A stretch of 64,000 bases of DNA from Neobacillus sp. PS3-40. Its GTDB lineage: Bacteria; Bacillota; Bacilli; Bacillales; Cytobacillaceae. Position 1 is the stretch's first letter. Every line of letters begins with the position of its first letter. The stretch is taken from contig NZ_CP133266.1 in the NCBI RefSeq assembly GCF_030915485.1, forward strand, positions 1,736,001 to 1,800,000, written 5' to 3'. The position numbers were made by a program, and so were the translations under genes. Below, in pieces: positions 51,870 through 62,161 of the stretch. The notes under the pieces were generated by a model. It worked only from the letters and a program-made list of their open reading frames with translations, searched no databases and was not told the DNA's origin.

Positions 51870-54800
51870 TCACCAGAACTTCGGGTTACTTTTTACGAGT
51901 GTTATTTTAGTTACCTTACTCGTATTCCCGGCAGCATCTGTTGCAGTGAAGCTTAATACCGTATCATGTGTTTGGGCAGATTTAAATGGAATATAGAAGT
52001 CACCATTCTCATCAGCAATCACACTTCCAAGGAGTTGATTTCCAACAAACACCTTAACGGTAGATCCTGCCTCTGCATATCCTGTAACACTCTTTGCTGG
52101 AGCAATTACTTTCCCTACTTGCGGTGCATCTGGTGCAGTAACGTCTTTCACAAGCACTATTGTCTCTGCACTAATGTTACCTGCCGCATCTGTTGCTGTA
52201 ACACTCACTTCGGTTCCTGCTTTTTGGATGGAAATAGTCACAGCAAAAGATCCATTTTCACTTGCTTTAGCTGTACCAATAACCTGACCGTTCGCCTTAA
52301 CCTCGACCTTTGCCCCAGCTTCTGTTTTACCAGTAACTGTTGTTGATTGGTCTGTAACAACATCAACAGTTGGGGCAACTGGAGCTACCGTGTCAATCAA
52401 AATTCTACCCTCAATACTGGATGTAATTGGCTGGGTAAATGATTTCACATAGTTTACAAATGCATCTAAGTCTGATGACCATGTAACACGGTTTGTTCCT
52501 TGTTTTAGGATCGTGAATCCATCCCCGCCATCAGCCATAAAATTATTAACTGTTACTGAATATACGCCTTTAGGGTCTATTTTTGACCCATTCGGAAGAT
52601 AAATATCAAGAACCTTTTGCCCGATAGGGAGGTTATTGGTCCATGTATATTTCAAACCGGAAATTTGCATGATCTTCGCATAAGTGGTAGGTGACCACTG
52701 CTGGTTAAGGAGTGTTCTTACTTGCTCTCCCGTAATGTTCATCGAAACGATATCATTGCCAAATGGTTGAATCGCAAATAAATCGCCCCATTTGATTTGA
52801 CCGGCATTTTTAATTTCATCGCGAATTCCACCTGCATTCATAAATGCAAATTGAGTACCTGTCGCATAACGCATTCCATCTGCAATCAAGTTGCCAAGTG
52901 GAGACTCTCCAGCTGCATTCGTAACTTTAGTGATTGGTGCGGCTGCTTCCCCAACAACTTGGTCGGTAATTGGTGCAATATCTGCTTTATAGGAATTGAG
53001 TTCAGCTGCAATCTTAGCATCGAGATGTTCCGGATTTTGGAAAGTGGAAACAATTTCTCCATTTTTAGCTATAATATCTTGCGTGATCGGATCAATCGTT
53101 AAATCTACATCTGAAAAAGCTGTCCCTGATGAATAAGACTGGACAAGCAATTTCCCACTAACTGTTGAGTTCATATATTTATGATCATGTGCTGCAAAGA
53201 TGACATCTACTTCAGGGTCGATTACCTTTGCCATATCGACTGCTTTTCCAGTAGGATTGGACCCATCTACTGCAGAAGTTCCGGAATCATGGGCAAGAAC
53301 AACGATGGACTTAATTCCTTGAGCCTCTAATTCTTTCGCATACTTATTGATTGCTTCAGTTTCATCCGTAAATTGAAGTCCTGCAATACCGCTAGGCGTA
53401 ACTATTCCTGGTGTTTCTGTTGTCACTACACCGATAAATCCAATTTTCACGCCATTGACCTCTTTTACCGCATATGGAGGTAGAAGTAGTTTTCCTGTGT
53501 TTTCTTCCACAACGTTTGCTGCTATTACCGGGAAATCCGCACCAGTATATTTGCCATACTCAGCTTCATACTTTTCAGTTTTCGGATTGCTTCCACCATA
53601 AATCATCCGTTTCAATTCCGTTACACCTTCATCAAATTCATGGTTACCAACTGTGCCCACATCCAAACCAATTTCATTCATAAAGCGAATCGTTGGCTCA
53701 TCTTGTAATAAAGCAGAAACGGGACGGCTTGCACCAATTAAATCCCCTGCTTCTACCATTAACGTATTGGGATTGGCTGCTTCTCTTTCTTTCAAATAGC
53801 CGGCTAAATATTGAATTCCACCGACAGGCTGGTTGTTCACCTTTGTAGAATAATCTAATTGGCCATGATAATCGTTGATTCCTAATAATTGCACGTAGAC
53901 ATTTTGGTCAAGAGAGTATTGTTCCCATGTTACTCCGCCTACATCTTGTGGACCCACGTCCTTAATATTCTTGGTCGCTGCAGCAAATGGAATGGCGTCT
54001 GGTGAGGATCTAAAGACTAATTTTGCCGATCCGCCGACCGGTGCTATCTTCCAGTTGTTATCTGCAGTTGGATTTACTGTACCTTTTGCCGTAATATAGT
54101 CCATTAAAATTTGACGGTTTTCGTATGGAGAGTCAACCACAACCGTTGCCTTTCCACCCTTTGTTCCAGGGAAGTTACCACCACCGCTTGCACGGTAGTT
54201 ATTTGTTGCAACAATGAACTTTTGATTTGGATCTATCGGTGTTCCATCCATATTGGAAAAATTGATAATACGGTGTGAGTCGGTATTTAAAACATCACCA
54301 GTGCTGTAGTTATATCTCGCTGGCTTAGTTACATCCACCTGATATTTAAGACCATCAATCACATCGAAATTATATGGCTGAAATCCATAATTAATTAATT
54401 CCTGTGTATTTGCATTATTCGGATCAATTTGGTTGAATTGTGATGCTGACATCTCCAACCATTCTTTTACTTCTGCACCAGTTAATTCAACTGCTTTAAG
54501 AGTGTTGTTATATAAGTAAAGGTCGTTGGCACTTTTAATAGAAAGATCGCCTTTTGCGATATTCGTATAATCACCTGTTCCCGCGCGACCTGCTTTGAAC
54601 GGTGCACCAGCTGAAATAACAGGAATATCTTTTAAATCGGGACGGTTTGTTGAAATCCAGTTCTTCACATAATCTGTTTGAGCATTATTAACAATTTGAA
54701 TAGTTGGGTCGTCCATAACACGTGAAAAATAGCTGTATAATGGTGAAGCCGTTTCACCAATCTTTCCACGGACATAAGCAAGAGTTCCTTCATGGGCATC

Positions 54801-55919
54801 TTTAACGGCATCAACGATCGCTTGATCTGGACCATCAATAGTCGAAACCTTTTTGCCATCTACTGTTTTAGTAAGTGGTCTAAGAGCGGCCTTTGAGTTT
54901 GCTACTGTCCATTTACCGTCTACCTTTTGCAATTCAAGATCCATAACTCCAAGGTTATTTCCCCAGAAGCCTGCTTCCATCGCTGGAACATTATTGATTT
55001 TACCGTTCGTATTATCAATTCCAGCTTTGCTATTAAATGAAGCGTCACCAGGGAAATTCAAATGTGCATGACCGAAAAGGAGTGCATCAATGCCAGGCAC
55101 TTTACTTAAAGAATAAACAGCATTTTCAGCTTCCTGTTGGCCATCTGATGCAATATCACAACCAGAATGGGCAATCGCCACAATAATATCAGCGCCAGCC
55201 GCTTTCATTTCAGGAATAAATTTGTTAGCGCTTTCAACGATATCCTTTGTTATCACTTTTCCAGCTAAGTTATCCTTATCCCACTGCATAATTTGCGGTG
55301 GGGCAAAGCCAATTACTCCAACCTTAATGGTTTGTTCAATTCCAGCATCATCTTTTACCACTTTATTTAGAATTTTATATGGAGTGAAATAGTTTTGATC
55401 ATTTGTAGTATCCGTATCATGGTCATCCTTATAGATATTGGAATTAACAAATGAGTATGGTGCTTCTTCGAGTGCATTATTTAGAAAATCTAAACCATAG
55501 TTAAACTCGTGATTACCAACAATTCCAGCATCATAGTTTAAGAGACCCATAGCCTTAAAAACTGGATGTTCCTCATCAGGAGCTAGCTTTTTAACCTTTG
55601 CAACATAATCCGCAAGAGGTGTTCCTTGAAGAAGGTCACCTGCATCAAATAGCATAGAATTATTAACTTCAGTTCGAGCTTGTTTAATTAAACTTGCTGT
55701 CCTGTCAAGTCCATAATCGATCGTAGGAGCATCTCTGTAATAATCATAATCCATCACATTTGAATGTAAATCGGTTGTTTCCATTATTCGAAGTTTTACT
55801 AGTGCTGAGTCTGTTTCTGCAGCTTTTACATTATAGTGAGCGAATGGTGAAGTCATCGTGCCAAATATTAAAGCAGCAGCAGTAATTTTGCTAAGTTTAC
55901 CAACGTATTTTTTCTTCAT
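51870..55919 (-). CDS. Secreted bifunctional 2',3'-cyclic-nucleotide phosphodiesterase / 5'-nucleotidase with Ig-like repeats
   Basis: 1349 aa. Signal peptide at 1-33. First metallophosphoesterase domain about 40-340 (TTDLHSNVMDYDY, VGNHEFNYG, HSGCD) with a 5'-nucleotidase C-terminal domain about 375-630. Second metallophosphoesterase about 690-925 (GINDYHGQLDYS, VGNHEFDEG, AHDHKYM) with its own 5'-nucleotidase domain about 960-1130. Two bacterial Ig-like repeats follow (about 1165-1345, each ending near FTATDAAGN). B. subtilis YfkN is similar in having two enzyme halves. It scavenges phosphate and nucleosides outside the cell. No LPxTG, SLH or C-terminal membrane segment is present, so it is probably released or held only by its repeats. 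Confidence 0.93.
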   Translation of the reverse strand: MKKKYVGKLSKITAAALIFGTMTSPFAHYNVKAAETDSALVKLRIMETTDLHSNVMDYDYYRDAPTIDYGLDRTASLIKQARTEVNNSMLFDAGDLLQGTPLADYVAKVKKLAPDEEHPVFKAMGLLNYDAGIVGNHEFNYGLDFLNNALEEAPYSFVNSNIYKDDHDTDTTNDQNYFTPYKILNKVVKDDAGIEQTIKVGVIGFAPPQIMQWDKDNLAGKVITKDIVESANKFIPEMKAAGADIIVAIAHSGCDIASDGQQEAENAVYSLSKVPGIDALLFGHAHLNFPGDASFNSKAGIDNTNGKINNVPAMEAGFWGNNLGVMDLELQKVDGKWTVANSKAALRPLTKTVDGKKVSTIDGPDQAIVDAVKDAHEGTLAYVRGKIGETASPLYSYFSRVMDDPTIQIVNNAQTDYVKNWISTNRPDLKDIPVISAGAPFKAGRAGTGDYTNIAKGDLSIKSANDLYLYNNTLKAVELTGAEVKEWLEMSASQFNQIDPNNANTQELINYGFQPYNFDVIDGLKYQVDVTKPARYNYSTGDVLNTDSHRIINFSNMDGTPIDPNQKFIVATNNYRASGGGNFPGTKGGKATVVVDSPYENRQILMDYITAKGTVNPTADNNWKIAPVGGSAKLVFRSSPDAIPFAAATKNIKDVGPQDVGGVTWEQYSLDQNVYVQLLGINDYHGQLDYSTKVNNQPVGGIQYLAGYLKEREAANPNTLMVEAGDLIGASRPVSALLQDEPTIRFMNEIGLDVGTVGNHEFDEGVTELKRMIYGGSNPKTEKYEAEYGKYTGADFPVIAANVVEENTGKLLLPPYAVKEVNGVKIGFIGVVTTETPGIVTPSGIAGLQFTDETEAINKYAKELEAQGIKSIVVLAHDSGTSAVDGSNPTGKAVDMAKVIDPEVDVIFAAHDHKYMNSTVSGKLLVQSYSSGTAFSDVDLTIDPITQDIIAKNGEIVSTFQNPEHLDAKIAAELNSYKADIAPITDQVVGEAAAPITKVTNAAGESPLGNLIADGMRYATGTQFAFMNAGGIRDEIKNAGQIKWGDLFAIQPFGNDIVSMNITGEQVRTLLNQQWSPTTYAKIMQISGLKYTWTNNLPIGQKVLDIYLPNGSKIDPKGVYSVTVNNFMADGGDGFTILKQGTNRVTWSSDLDAFVNYVKSFTQPITSSIEGRILIDTVAPVAPTVDVVTDQSTTVTGKTEAGAKVEVKANGQVIGTAKASENGSFAVTISIQKAGTEVSVTATDAAGNISAETIVLVKDVTAPDAPQVGKVIAPAKSVTGYAEAGSTVKVFVGNQLLGSVIADENGDFYIPFKSAQTHDTVLSFTATDAAGNTSKVTKITLVKSNPKFW

Positions 55920-55954
55920 CCTTCTCTTTTCCCCTGCCTTTCACAATCTTTTCT

Positions 55955-56080
55955 TAAAGAAAACTTGGCTAGCGCCGGTGATTGCCTAGTTACACTTAAG
56001 CGATTTAAGTGCTGATTACTTTTCAACGATAGTTACTTATTTTAGTGCGTTAACAATGATAAACTTTCTTATAAGCTAAA
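55955..56080 (+). repeat. Dispersed AAAGAAAACTTGG-type repeat
   Basis: TAAAGAAAACTTGGCTAGCGCCGG, then GATTGCCTAGTT, CTTAAGCGATTTAAGTGCTGATTA and AAACTTTCTTATAAGCTAAAAA. Closest to the second module of 31994-32227. It lies just upstream of the nucleotidase start. Confidence 0.7.
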
Positions 56081-56268
56081 AAACTGGGTAATTAACTCCC
56101 CTTTCTTATAGATTCAGACAATCTCTAGCAAGATTATATATATGAATGAAAACACAAAATCTGACTATATCTTTCAAACTAAAAAAGCCTGAATCATTCG
56201 TTCTCTTACAATCTTATTATAGGTTCTTAATAAAGAACATATCAACCATAATTTACGTTTATATCATT

Positions 56269-56374
56269 TAAAGAAAACTTCTCTAGTTGTACTTATTGCG
56301 ATTTAGTGCTGATTTTTTAGTAACGAAAGTTACTTACTTTAGGGCGTTAACAAAGGTAAACTTTCCTATAAGCT
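56269..56374 (+). repeat. Dispersed AAAGAAAACTT-type repeat
   Basis: TAAAGAAAACTTCTCTAGTTG, TATTGCGATTTAGTGCTGATT, AGTTACTTACTTTAG, GCGTTAACAA and AAACTTTCCTATAAGCTAAAAA, aligned block by block with 55955-56080. The rest of the 55920-56409 gap has no gene. Confidence 0.7.
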
Positions 56375-56405
56375 AAAAAAAGCCTGACCGCATCTGGTCA
56401 GGCTT
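56375..56405 (-). terminator. Terminator of the hprK-lgt-yvoD-ppaX-yvoF cluster
   Basis: Minus-strand stem AGCCTGACC/GGTCAGGCT with a short loop and T7 tail, 5 bp after the yvoF-type stop. Confidence 0.92.
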
Positions 56406-56409
56406 CTAC

Positions 56410-56946
56410 TCACTTATTTTCTTTTCCATAGATCGGGTCGTCCGCCCACCTTGCAGCCATTTCTTCCTTTGTATAAATCAATTTCATTGGATTTCCACCA
56501 ACAAAGGTTCCAGGTTGAACATCTTTATGGACTAATGTTCCTGCCGAAATAATAGCTCCGTCACCAATCGTGATCCCCGGGAGAATGGTTGAATTGGCAC
56601 CGATCATTACCTCATTACCAATTTCAATTGGACCGAGTCGATATTCCTTGATCAAATATTCATGGGCAAGAATTGTTGTATTGTAACCAATAACCGTGTT
56701 CCGGCCGACGCTTATTTTTTCAGGAAACATCACATCCAGCATGACCATTAAGGCAAACGAAGTATGCTCACCAACCTTCATCCCTAAAAAATTCCGATAC
56801 AGCCAGTTCTTCATTCCAAGAAATGGCGTATAGCGAGCGAGCTGGATCACAGCAAAGTTTCTAACAACTTTCCAAAATGGTACGGTCTTATAAACATGCC
56901 ATAAGGAATTGGCTCCTTCAACAGGAAAGCGGGTCGTTTTTCTCAT
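56410..56946 (-). CDS. yvoF: Hexapeptide-repeat acyltransferase (YvoF-like)
   Basis: 178 aa left-handed beta-helix protein. Hexad repeats (IGYNTTILAHE, IGNEVMIGANSTILPGITIGDGAIISAGTLV) and a C-terminal GGNPMKLIY segment resemble maltose/galactoside O-acetyltransferases. The acceptor substrate is unknown. It starts 4 bp after ppaX ends and is the last gene of the group. Confidence 0.88.
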   Translation of the reverse strand: MRKTTRFPVEGANSLWHVYKTVPFWKVVRNFAVIQLARYTPFLGMKNWLYRNFLGMKVGEHTSFALMVMLDVMFPEKISVGRNTVIGYNTTILAHEYLIKEYRLGPIEIGNEVMIGANSTILPGITIGDGAIISAGTLVHKDVQPGTFVGGNPMKLIYTKEEMAARWADDPIYGKENK

Positions 56947-56950
56947 ATTT

Positions 56951-57595
56951 TCACACTCCGAGAATAATCAAAAGATCCTTCATATTTTCCAAGATATAGT
57001 CGGGTTCGTATTTCGCAATATATTCTCTTCCTTTTGCTGACCATGAGACACCTGCTGTTTTTGTTCCTGCATTTTTTCCAGCTAAAATATCATGATAATT
57101 ATCACCGACCATGATTGTTTCTTCTGGTGTTGAACCGAGCTGCTTAAGTGCATTAAAGATTGGCTCTGGGTCTGGCTTCACCTTGCTAACATGCTCCATT
57201 GCAACAATTACATTGAAAAAGGGATCCAATTTTGTCAGCTTCATCCCTTTTAAAACCGTGTCATAAATTTTTGTTGAGACAATTCCAAGCTTAAAGCCCT
57301 TCTCTTGTAAAATTTGAATCGTTTCCAGGACACCCTCAAATTCTTTAACAAGCAAGTCATGGTTAGCAAGATTAAAGGTTCGATAGTCAAGGATCATTTC
57401 TTCGACTCGGTCTGGGTCAATCCCTTCGAATGTTTCCTGTAGGGTTGGTCCCATAAATGGCAGGACATCCTCACGTTTATATTTGCTCGGATAATATTTA
57501 TCAAGCGTATGCAAAAAAGTCGTGATAATTAAATCATTCGTATCAATAAGTGTCCCGTCCAAATCAAACAGGAGGGTGGTAATTTTTGTTGTCAT
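56951..57595 (-). CDS. ppaX: Pyrophosphatase PpaX
   Basis: 214 aa HAD-family phosphatase. Motif [12 protein letters not shown] with nucleophile Asp11, motif II in GIVSTK, and motif III/IV in KPDPEPI and MVGDNYHDI. It hydrolyses the pyrophosphate released when HPrK dephosphorylates HPr/Crh-Ser46-P by phosphorolysis, which explains its linkage to hprK. Overlaps the end of yvoD by 32 bp. Confidence 0.95.
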   Translation of the reverse strand: MTTKITTLLFDLDGTLIDTNDLIITTFLHTLDKYYPSKYKREDVLPFMGPTLQETFEGIDPDRVEEMILDYRTFNLANHDLLVKEFEGVLETIQILQEKGFKLGIVSTKIYDTVLKGMKLTKLDPFFNVIVAMEHVSKVKPDPEPIFNALKQLGSTPEETIMVGDNYHDILAGKNAGTKTAGVSWSAKGREYIAKYEPDYILENMKDLLIILGV

Positions 57596-58532
57596 ATGAG
57601 GCTTCCTTTCTTTTCATGATGCCTGAACGCTTCCAAATCGTGCCGACAATCAAGGTCAATAGTATCGCAACACCTAGCCTGATCAGAAACAATGGCCATA
57701 CTTGAATACCAAGTGGAATAAAAAGTAAGGTATCCTCGACTACAGCATGACAGGCTACGAGAAAAATAAATGCAAGAGTTAAATCCTTTTGACTCACTCC
57801 ATCTTCTTCAACAGCTTGAATCATCACACCTGCTCCATATGCAAGCCCAAAAAATAGCCCTGCAGCCATTGTTGTAGAAGTATTTTCCTTCATCCCTAGC
57901 ATGCGAGTAAAGGGTGACATGACTTTTGAAAACTTCGTCAGCCATTGAAAGTCTTTTAAAATTTGAATTACAAACATGAGTGGAATAACAATCAGTGCAA
58001 GCTGAAAAATTCCCAATCCAGCTTTTTGGATTCCTTCCAAAAGAATAGCCATAAAACCATTGGGCGATGTTGACGATGTCTGTACTAAACCATAATGGGC
58101 AGCCTGCCCACCACCATGCCAGAAGAGGTTTACCATGATCGCTGCTAGAAATGAGAGGCCGAGCCTTGTTACTAATACAATCCAAAGCTTTACTCCCGTT
58201 TTCACGGCTACACTGGACTCAACCAGTAAATTATGGGCAAAGGACAGCATAATAGCTAAAATAAACACTTCTTTTACCGATAAAGGAAGGGTTAATATAG
58301 CCCCAATTGCTGCATATATGTTTAAAAAATATCCCAAAACAAGTGGAATTGCAGCGTCACCTGTTAGGCCAAAAAGCTTCATTAACGGTGTAATCACTTT
58401 CGCAATCCAAGGTAATATTGGTGTATATTGCAAGACAGCCATGATAAGAGTAATTGGAAAAATAATTTTTCCAAGCGTCCACGTTGTCTTTAGTCCAACT
58501 AATAATCCCCTCTTCATTGAAGCAAGCAACAT
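57564..58532 (-). CDS. yvoD: Nucleoside recognition (Gate) domain membrane protein YvoD
   Basis: 322 aa with about eight membrane segments and two Gate-type halves ([25 protein letters not shown] and the later MSPFTRMLG… repeat). Related to spore maturation proteins SpmA/SpmB and nucleoside-transporter gates. Transported molecule unknown. It lies between lgt and ppaX in the conserved hprK group. Confidence 0.88.
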   Translation of the reverse strand: MLLASMKRGLLVGLKTTWTLGKIIFPITLIMAVLQYTPILPWIAKVITPLMKLFGLTGDAAIPLVLGYFLNIYAAIGAILTLPLSVKEVFILAIMLSFAHNLLVESSVAVKTGVKLWIVLVTRLGLSFLAAIMVNLFWHGGGQAAHYGLVQTSSTSPNGFMAILLEGIQKAGLGIFQLALIVIPLMFVIQILKDFQWLTKFSKVMSPFTRMLGMKENTSTTMAAGLFFGLAYGAGVMIQAVEEDGVSQKDLTLAFIFLVACHAVVEDTLLFIPLGIQVWPLFLIRLGVAILLTLIVGTIWKRSGIMKRKEASYDNKNYHPPV

Positions 58533-58547
58533 GTCTCGATACTCCCT

Positions 58548-59366
58548 TTAATTTCTTTGATCTAAATAGTGAATGTCCGCAAGTCCGCTTTTCCTTCGAT
58601 AAAAAAGAATGATAAGTGCCCCGATTACTAATGCAATTGAAATCATTTGTGCCATTCGAAGATTAGCCGTTAGCATGAGGCTGTCCGTCCGCATTCCTTC
58701 AACAAAAAAGCGCCCAATCGAATACCAAACAAGGTAGGACAAAAACAGTTCTCCGCGCCGCAGATTCACTCGGCGTAAAGACATTAACAAAATAAATCCT
58801 GCAAAATCCCATACCGATTCATATAAAAATGTTGGATGATAATAGGAACCGTTGATATACATTTGATTAACAATAAAATTAGGTAGATGCAGATTTTCAA
58901 GGAATGCACGACTAACTACTCCGCCATGTGCCTCCTGATTCATGAAATTTCCCCAACGCCCAATTGCCTGCCCCAGAATGAGACTTGGTGCGGCAATATC
59001 GGTTATTTTCCAGAAGGAAATGTCTCTTGCTTTTGAGAATACATAAACAGTGAGAACCGAGCCAATTAGGGCACCATGGATGGCAATTCCGCCATTCCAA
59101 ATTTTAGGAATTTCTCCCATGTGCTTGGAATAATAGCCCCATTCAAAAAGAACATAATAAATTCGGGCTGAAATAATCGCGATTGGAATCGCCCAGATCA
59201 TTAAATCAGCAAATGTTTCTTTTGGTAGCCCTCGTCGATTTCCTTCCCGAATGGCTAAATACAAGGCCAGCGCTAAACCTGACCCAATGATAATCCCATA
59301 CCAGTGCACTTCAATAGGTCCAAGCGAAAAGGCAATTGGATTAAGCGGCTGAATTTTCCCGTTCAT
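58548..59366 (-). CDS. lgt: Phosphatidylglycerol-prolipoprotein diacylglyceryl transferase
   Basis: 272 aa from ATG 59364-59366, nine bases after GAGGAG; an ATG two codons earlier is too close. Seven membrane segments. Signature [14 protein letters not shown], the HGALIG segment with its essential His, and [12 protein letters not shown]. It attaches diacylglycerol to lipobox cysteines, including those of the two lipoproteins at 12746 and 13921. Confidence 0.97.
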   Translation of the reverse strand: MNGKIQPLNPIAFSLGPIEVHWYGIIIGSGLALALYLAIREGNRRGLPKETFADLMIWAIPIAIISARIYYVLFEWGYYSKHMGEIPKIWNGGIAIHGALIGSVLTVYVFSKARDISFWKITDIAAPSLILGQAIGRWGNFMNQEAHGGVVSRAFLENLHLPNFIVNQMYINGSYYHPTFLYESVWDFAGFILLMSLRRVNLRRGELFLSYLVWYSIGRFFVEGMRTDSLMLTANLRMAQMISIALVIGALIILFYRRKSGLADIHYLDQRN

Positions 59367-59425
59367 TGACATATCTCCTCTAATCTATTTATTTACCAGT
59401 TTGTGGTGCTTAGATTTTTACTTAG

Positions 59426-60367
59426 TTATTCATAACCATCTTCTGTTTCGCCCTCTTCAATGGCATCTGTTAGGCGATCTGTAAATTGCTGGGCAGCATT
59501 TACACCCATCCGTTTTAATCGGAAATTCATTGAAGCTACCTCAATAATAACGGCCAAGTTTCGTCCTGGTCGAACAGGTACAGTGATCTTTTGAATCTCT
59601 GCATCAATTATTTTCATTTTTTCTTCGTCTAGTCCAAGTCGGTCATATTGCCTTTTTGAATCCCAGATTTCCAAATTGATGACAAGGGAAATCTTTTTAT
59701 TGCTGCGCACAGCTCCGGCGCCGAATAAGGTCATGACATTGATAATACCAAGTCCACGAATTTCCAAGAGATGTTCAATTAATTCTGGTGATGTACCAAC
59801 CAATGTGTCTTGATCATTTTGGCGGATTTCAACGCAGTCATCCGCCACAAGGCGGTGCCCTCGTTTTACTAATTCCAATGCGGTTTCACTTTTACCTACA
59901 CCGCTTTTCCCTGTTATTAAAACACCCACACCGTATATATCAACTAAAACACCATGGACCGCAGTCGTTGGTGCAAGCTTTGCCTCCAAAAAGTTCGTTA
60001 ACCGACTTGAAAACCGGGTTGTCTTCATTCCAGTTCGTAGGACTGGAACGGATTCACGTTCGGAAGCCTCAAGTAACTCAGGCGGAATTTCTAAATCACG
60101 TGTCACAATAATTGCAGGAGTAATATCCGTACATAGTTGTTCCATTCTCGAAGTACGTTCAGAATCACCTAACTCATTAAAAAAAGAGAGCTCTGTTTTT
60201 CCTAATAGCTGAATCCGTTCACCTGGATAGTATTTAAAATAACCAGCCATTTCAATTCCAGGTCGGGAGATATCACTCGTCATTATCGAACGATCAATTC
60301 CCTCTTCCCCACTGATCAATTCAAGATTAAACTTTTTCAAAATATCTTTGGTACGTACTTTAGACAA
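59426..60367 (-). CDS. hprK: HPr kinase/phosphorylase
   Basis: 313 aa. Walker A GKSGVGKS at 153-160, a conserved [10 protein letters not shown] motif and the C-terminal [13 protein letters not shown] region. It phosphorylates Ser46 of HPr and Crh in response to glycolytic intermediates and reverses this at high phosphate. It controls CcpA-dependent repression together with crh (37790) elsewhere in the window. Confidence 0.97.
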   Translation of the reverse strand: MSKVRTKDILKKFNLELISGEEGIDRSIMTSDISRPGIEMAGYFKYYPGERIQLLGKTELSFFNELGDSERTSRMEQLCTDITPAIIVTRDLEIPPELLEASERESVPVLRTGMKTTRFSSRLTNFLEAKLAPTTAVHGVLVDIYGVGVLITGKSGVGKSETALELVKRGHRLVADDCVEIRQNDQDTLVGTSPELIEHLLEIRGLGIINVMTLFGAGAVRSNKKISLVINLEIWDSKRQYDRLGLDEEKMKIIDAEIQKITVPVRPGRNLAVIIEVASMNFRLKRMGVNAAQQFTDRLTDAIEEGETEDGYE

Positions 60368-60757
60368 AAGAACGTCCTCCTTTAAACTTTCCTAAATAAT
60401 CAACGTTTTTTTATTACCTCTTATTTTAGCATTTTTTAAACCTGAACCAAAAGTTCAAAGGACAAATGATAGTAAAATTTTAGAATAGTCATTTGTGTAA
60501 TTAGAAATCACTTACTTTGCGGCAATAATTTCACTTGAAAAACGAATGCTGTTACACCCTATTACACATCTTTTAATTGTTTTGACTATGTCCTTTTTTT
60601 GGATTTTTCCATATACTAACTATTAAATAAGAATAATAGCATTAAAGAATACTCGCCGATTGGCAAACAGAAAATGGAGTTGCGGGGCAAATCTATTATA
60701 TCAGGAGAACTGGTCTAATTGATAGCAATCAAGGCTTCTATAAAAGGAGATGGAGTT
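60368..60757. other. Intergenic gap with a truncated dispersed repeat
   Basis: AT-rich divergent spacer between hprK and the amidase. TAAAGAATACTCGCCGATTGGC at 60643-60664 is the start of the repeat seen at 31994. No convincing promoter or small gene was found. Confidence 0.5.
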
Positions 60758-61453
60758 ATGAAAATCATGCTTGATGCTGGTCATGGCTACAACACAGCGG
60801 GAAAGCGCAGTCCTGATGGTATGGAAGAATACGAGTTTAATCGGAAGGTCGCATTATTTGCAAAGGATTTTCTTGATTCCTACCAAAATATAACTGTGTA
60901 TTTTGCCCATTCAGATGACGTAGATGTCCCCTTAAAACAGCGGACAGATTCTGCAAACCATCTAAAGGTTGATGCCTATGTTGCGATTCATGCCAATGCT
61001 TATGGTAATAAATGGAACGACGCAGGCGGAATTGAAACCTATGTATATCCGACAAAACCAAAAGAAGCCGTCGACCTAGCCCAAAAAATTCAGAAATACC
61101 TAGTCATGTTAACAGGATTGCGAAATCGCGGAGTCAAAACTGCCGATTTCCACGTCCTTCGTGAAACCAATATGACAGCCGTCCTTGCAGAATGCGGCTT
61201 TATGACCAACCAAAAAGAAGCCGCCCTTATGCATACGGAAGCTTATCAAAAAACATGTGCAGAAGCTATCGTCAAAGCACTGGCTGAACAATACCACTTA
61301 GTCAAAAAGCAACCTGCCACAGCCCCACCAACCTCCACAGGATTATACAAAGTGCAAATCGGAGCATTTAAAGATAAGCAAAATGCCGAAGATCTTGTTA
61401 AACGCCTGAAAGCAGATGGTTATGATGCCGTAATCGATTTTGTGGAAAAATAG
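60758..61453 (+). CDS. N-acetylmuramoyl-L-alanine amidase with SPOR domain
   Basis: 231 aa from ATG 60758-60760 behind AAAGGAG with good spacing; an upstream TTG start would add 13 unlikely residues. Amidase_3 catalytic domain about 1-180 with zinc ligands in LDAGHGYNT, EYEFN and IHANA and the catalytic Glu in LAECGF. The SPOR domain at about 195-231 (YKVQIGAFKDKQNAEDLVKRL) binds denuded glycan. There is no signal peptide, as in the B. subtilis mother-cell enzyme CwlC, so a role in sporulation and mother-cell lysis is likely. Confidence 0.9.
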   Translation: MKIMLDAGHGYNTAGKRSPDGMEEYEFNRKVALFAKDFLDSYQNITVYFAHSDDVDVPLKQRTDSANHLKVDAYVAIHANAYGNKWNDAGGIETYVYPTKPKEAVDLAQKIQKYLVMLTGLRNRGVKTADFHVLRETNMTAVLAECGFMTNQKEAALMHTEAYQKTCAEAIVKALAEQYHLVKKQPATAPPTSTGLYKVQIGAFKDKQNAEDLVKRLKADGYDAVIDFVEK

Positions 61454-61558
61454 TTCTGAAAAGGAGGCTTTATGATGGCTGTCGAGATAATTGGCAGCCA
61501 TTTTTTTATCCAAAAAATAGAACTTTTTTTGTATATTTTACAGATATGACGCCGTTTT

Positions 61559-61737
61559 TTAATTTACCCGCGGGAATGAGTAGCTTACCCGCGGGATTTC
61601 GTGGTTTACCCGCGCAATTTTACTATTTACCCGCGTGTTCCCGCAGTTTACCCGCCAAATTTCATGTTTTACCCGCCAACCTGCTCAAAAGCTCCTTTTA
61701 TACAGATGAATTATCAGATCAACCTTTACCCGCCAAT
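61559..61737 (+). repeat. 21-bp phased array of TTACCCGC motifs
   Basis: ACCCGC cores start at 61566, 61587, 61608, 61629, 61650 and 61671, exactly 21 bp apart each time. A seventh, out of phase, is at 61728. The first three are in near-palindromic ACCCGCGGG/ACCCGCGC contexts. Translation of the plus strand gives an LPA-xxxx heptapeptide repeat in a 77-codon frame (61546-61779) with no ribosome site, so I treat it as a DNA repeat. Confidence 0.85.
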
Positions 61738-61765
61738 TGTTTCACCCCACACAACTCTCCCACTA

Positions 61766-61796
61766 AAAAAAGCTTGTAGGTTCTCTACAAGCTTTT
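61766..61796. terminator. Bidirectional terminator between the amidase side and yvlD
   Basis: A perfect 12-bp stem AAAAGCTTGTAG/CTACAAGCTTTT with a five-base loop and A/T runs on both sides, placed between convergent genes. Confidence 0.9.
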
Positions 61797-61798
61797 GA

Positions 61799-62161
61799 CT
61801 ATTTTCTTTCCTTTCTGGGTTCAAAGATTGTTTTTTGAACGATTAGGTTGACGAGAGACATTAGGACTGCTGCAAAAAGGGCCATGCCAAAGCCTGAGAT
61901 TTCGAAGGATGAACCCATCAAAATATCTGTGATTTCGAGTGTCATTGCATTGATGACAAATAGAAAAAGTCCTAAGGTAAGAATCGTCGCTGGCAATGTA
62001 AAGAGAATCAGCAGCGGACGCACGAGTACATTTAAGATAGATAAGATAAAACTTGCCTCAAGAGCCGTTTTAAATCCTTCTAAATAATAACTGTCATGAA
62101 AATACCCAGCTAGCGCGATAAATAATACTGCGTTGATGAGAATTCCAAAGAGCCATTTCAT
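61799..62161 (-). CDS. yvlD: Phage-holin-like membrane protein YvlD
   Basis: 120 aa, four hydrophobic segments, DUF/phage_holin_4-type (LNVLVRPLLILFTLPATILTLGLFLFVINA). A membrane protein of unknown action in the SigW envelope-stress operon yvlABCD. Overlaps yvlC by 4 bp. Confidence 0.92.
   Translation of the reverse strand: MKWLFGILINAVLFIALAGYFHDSYYLEGFKTALEASFILSILNVLVRPLLILFTLPATILTLGLFLFVINAMTLEITDILMGSSFEISGFGMALFAAVLMSLVNLIVQKTIFEPRKERK

Noticed and set aside
61546-61779. 77-codon LPA-repeat protein
   Set aside because: No ribosome site, and a second frame gives an equally repetitive YPR pattern; the DNA repeat with a 21-bp unit explains both.
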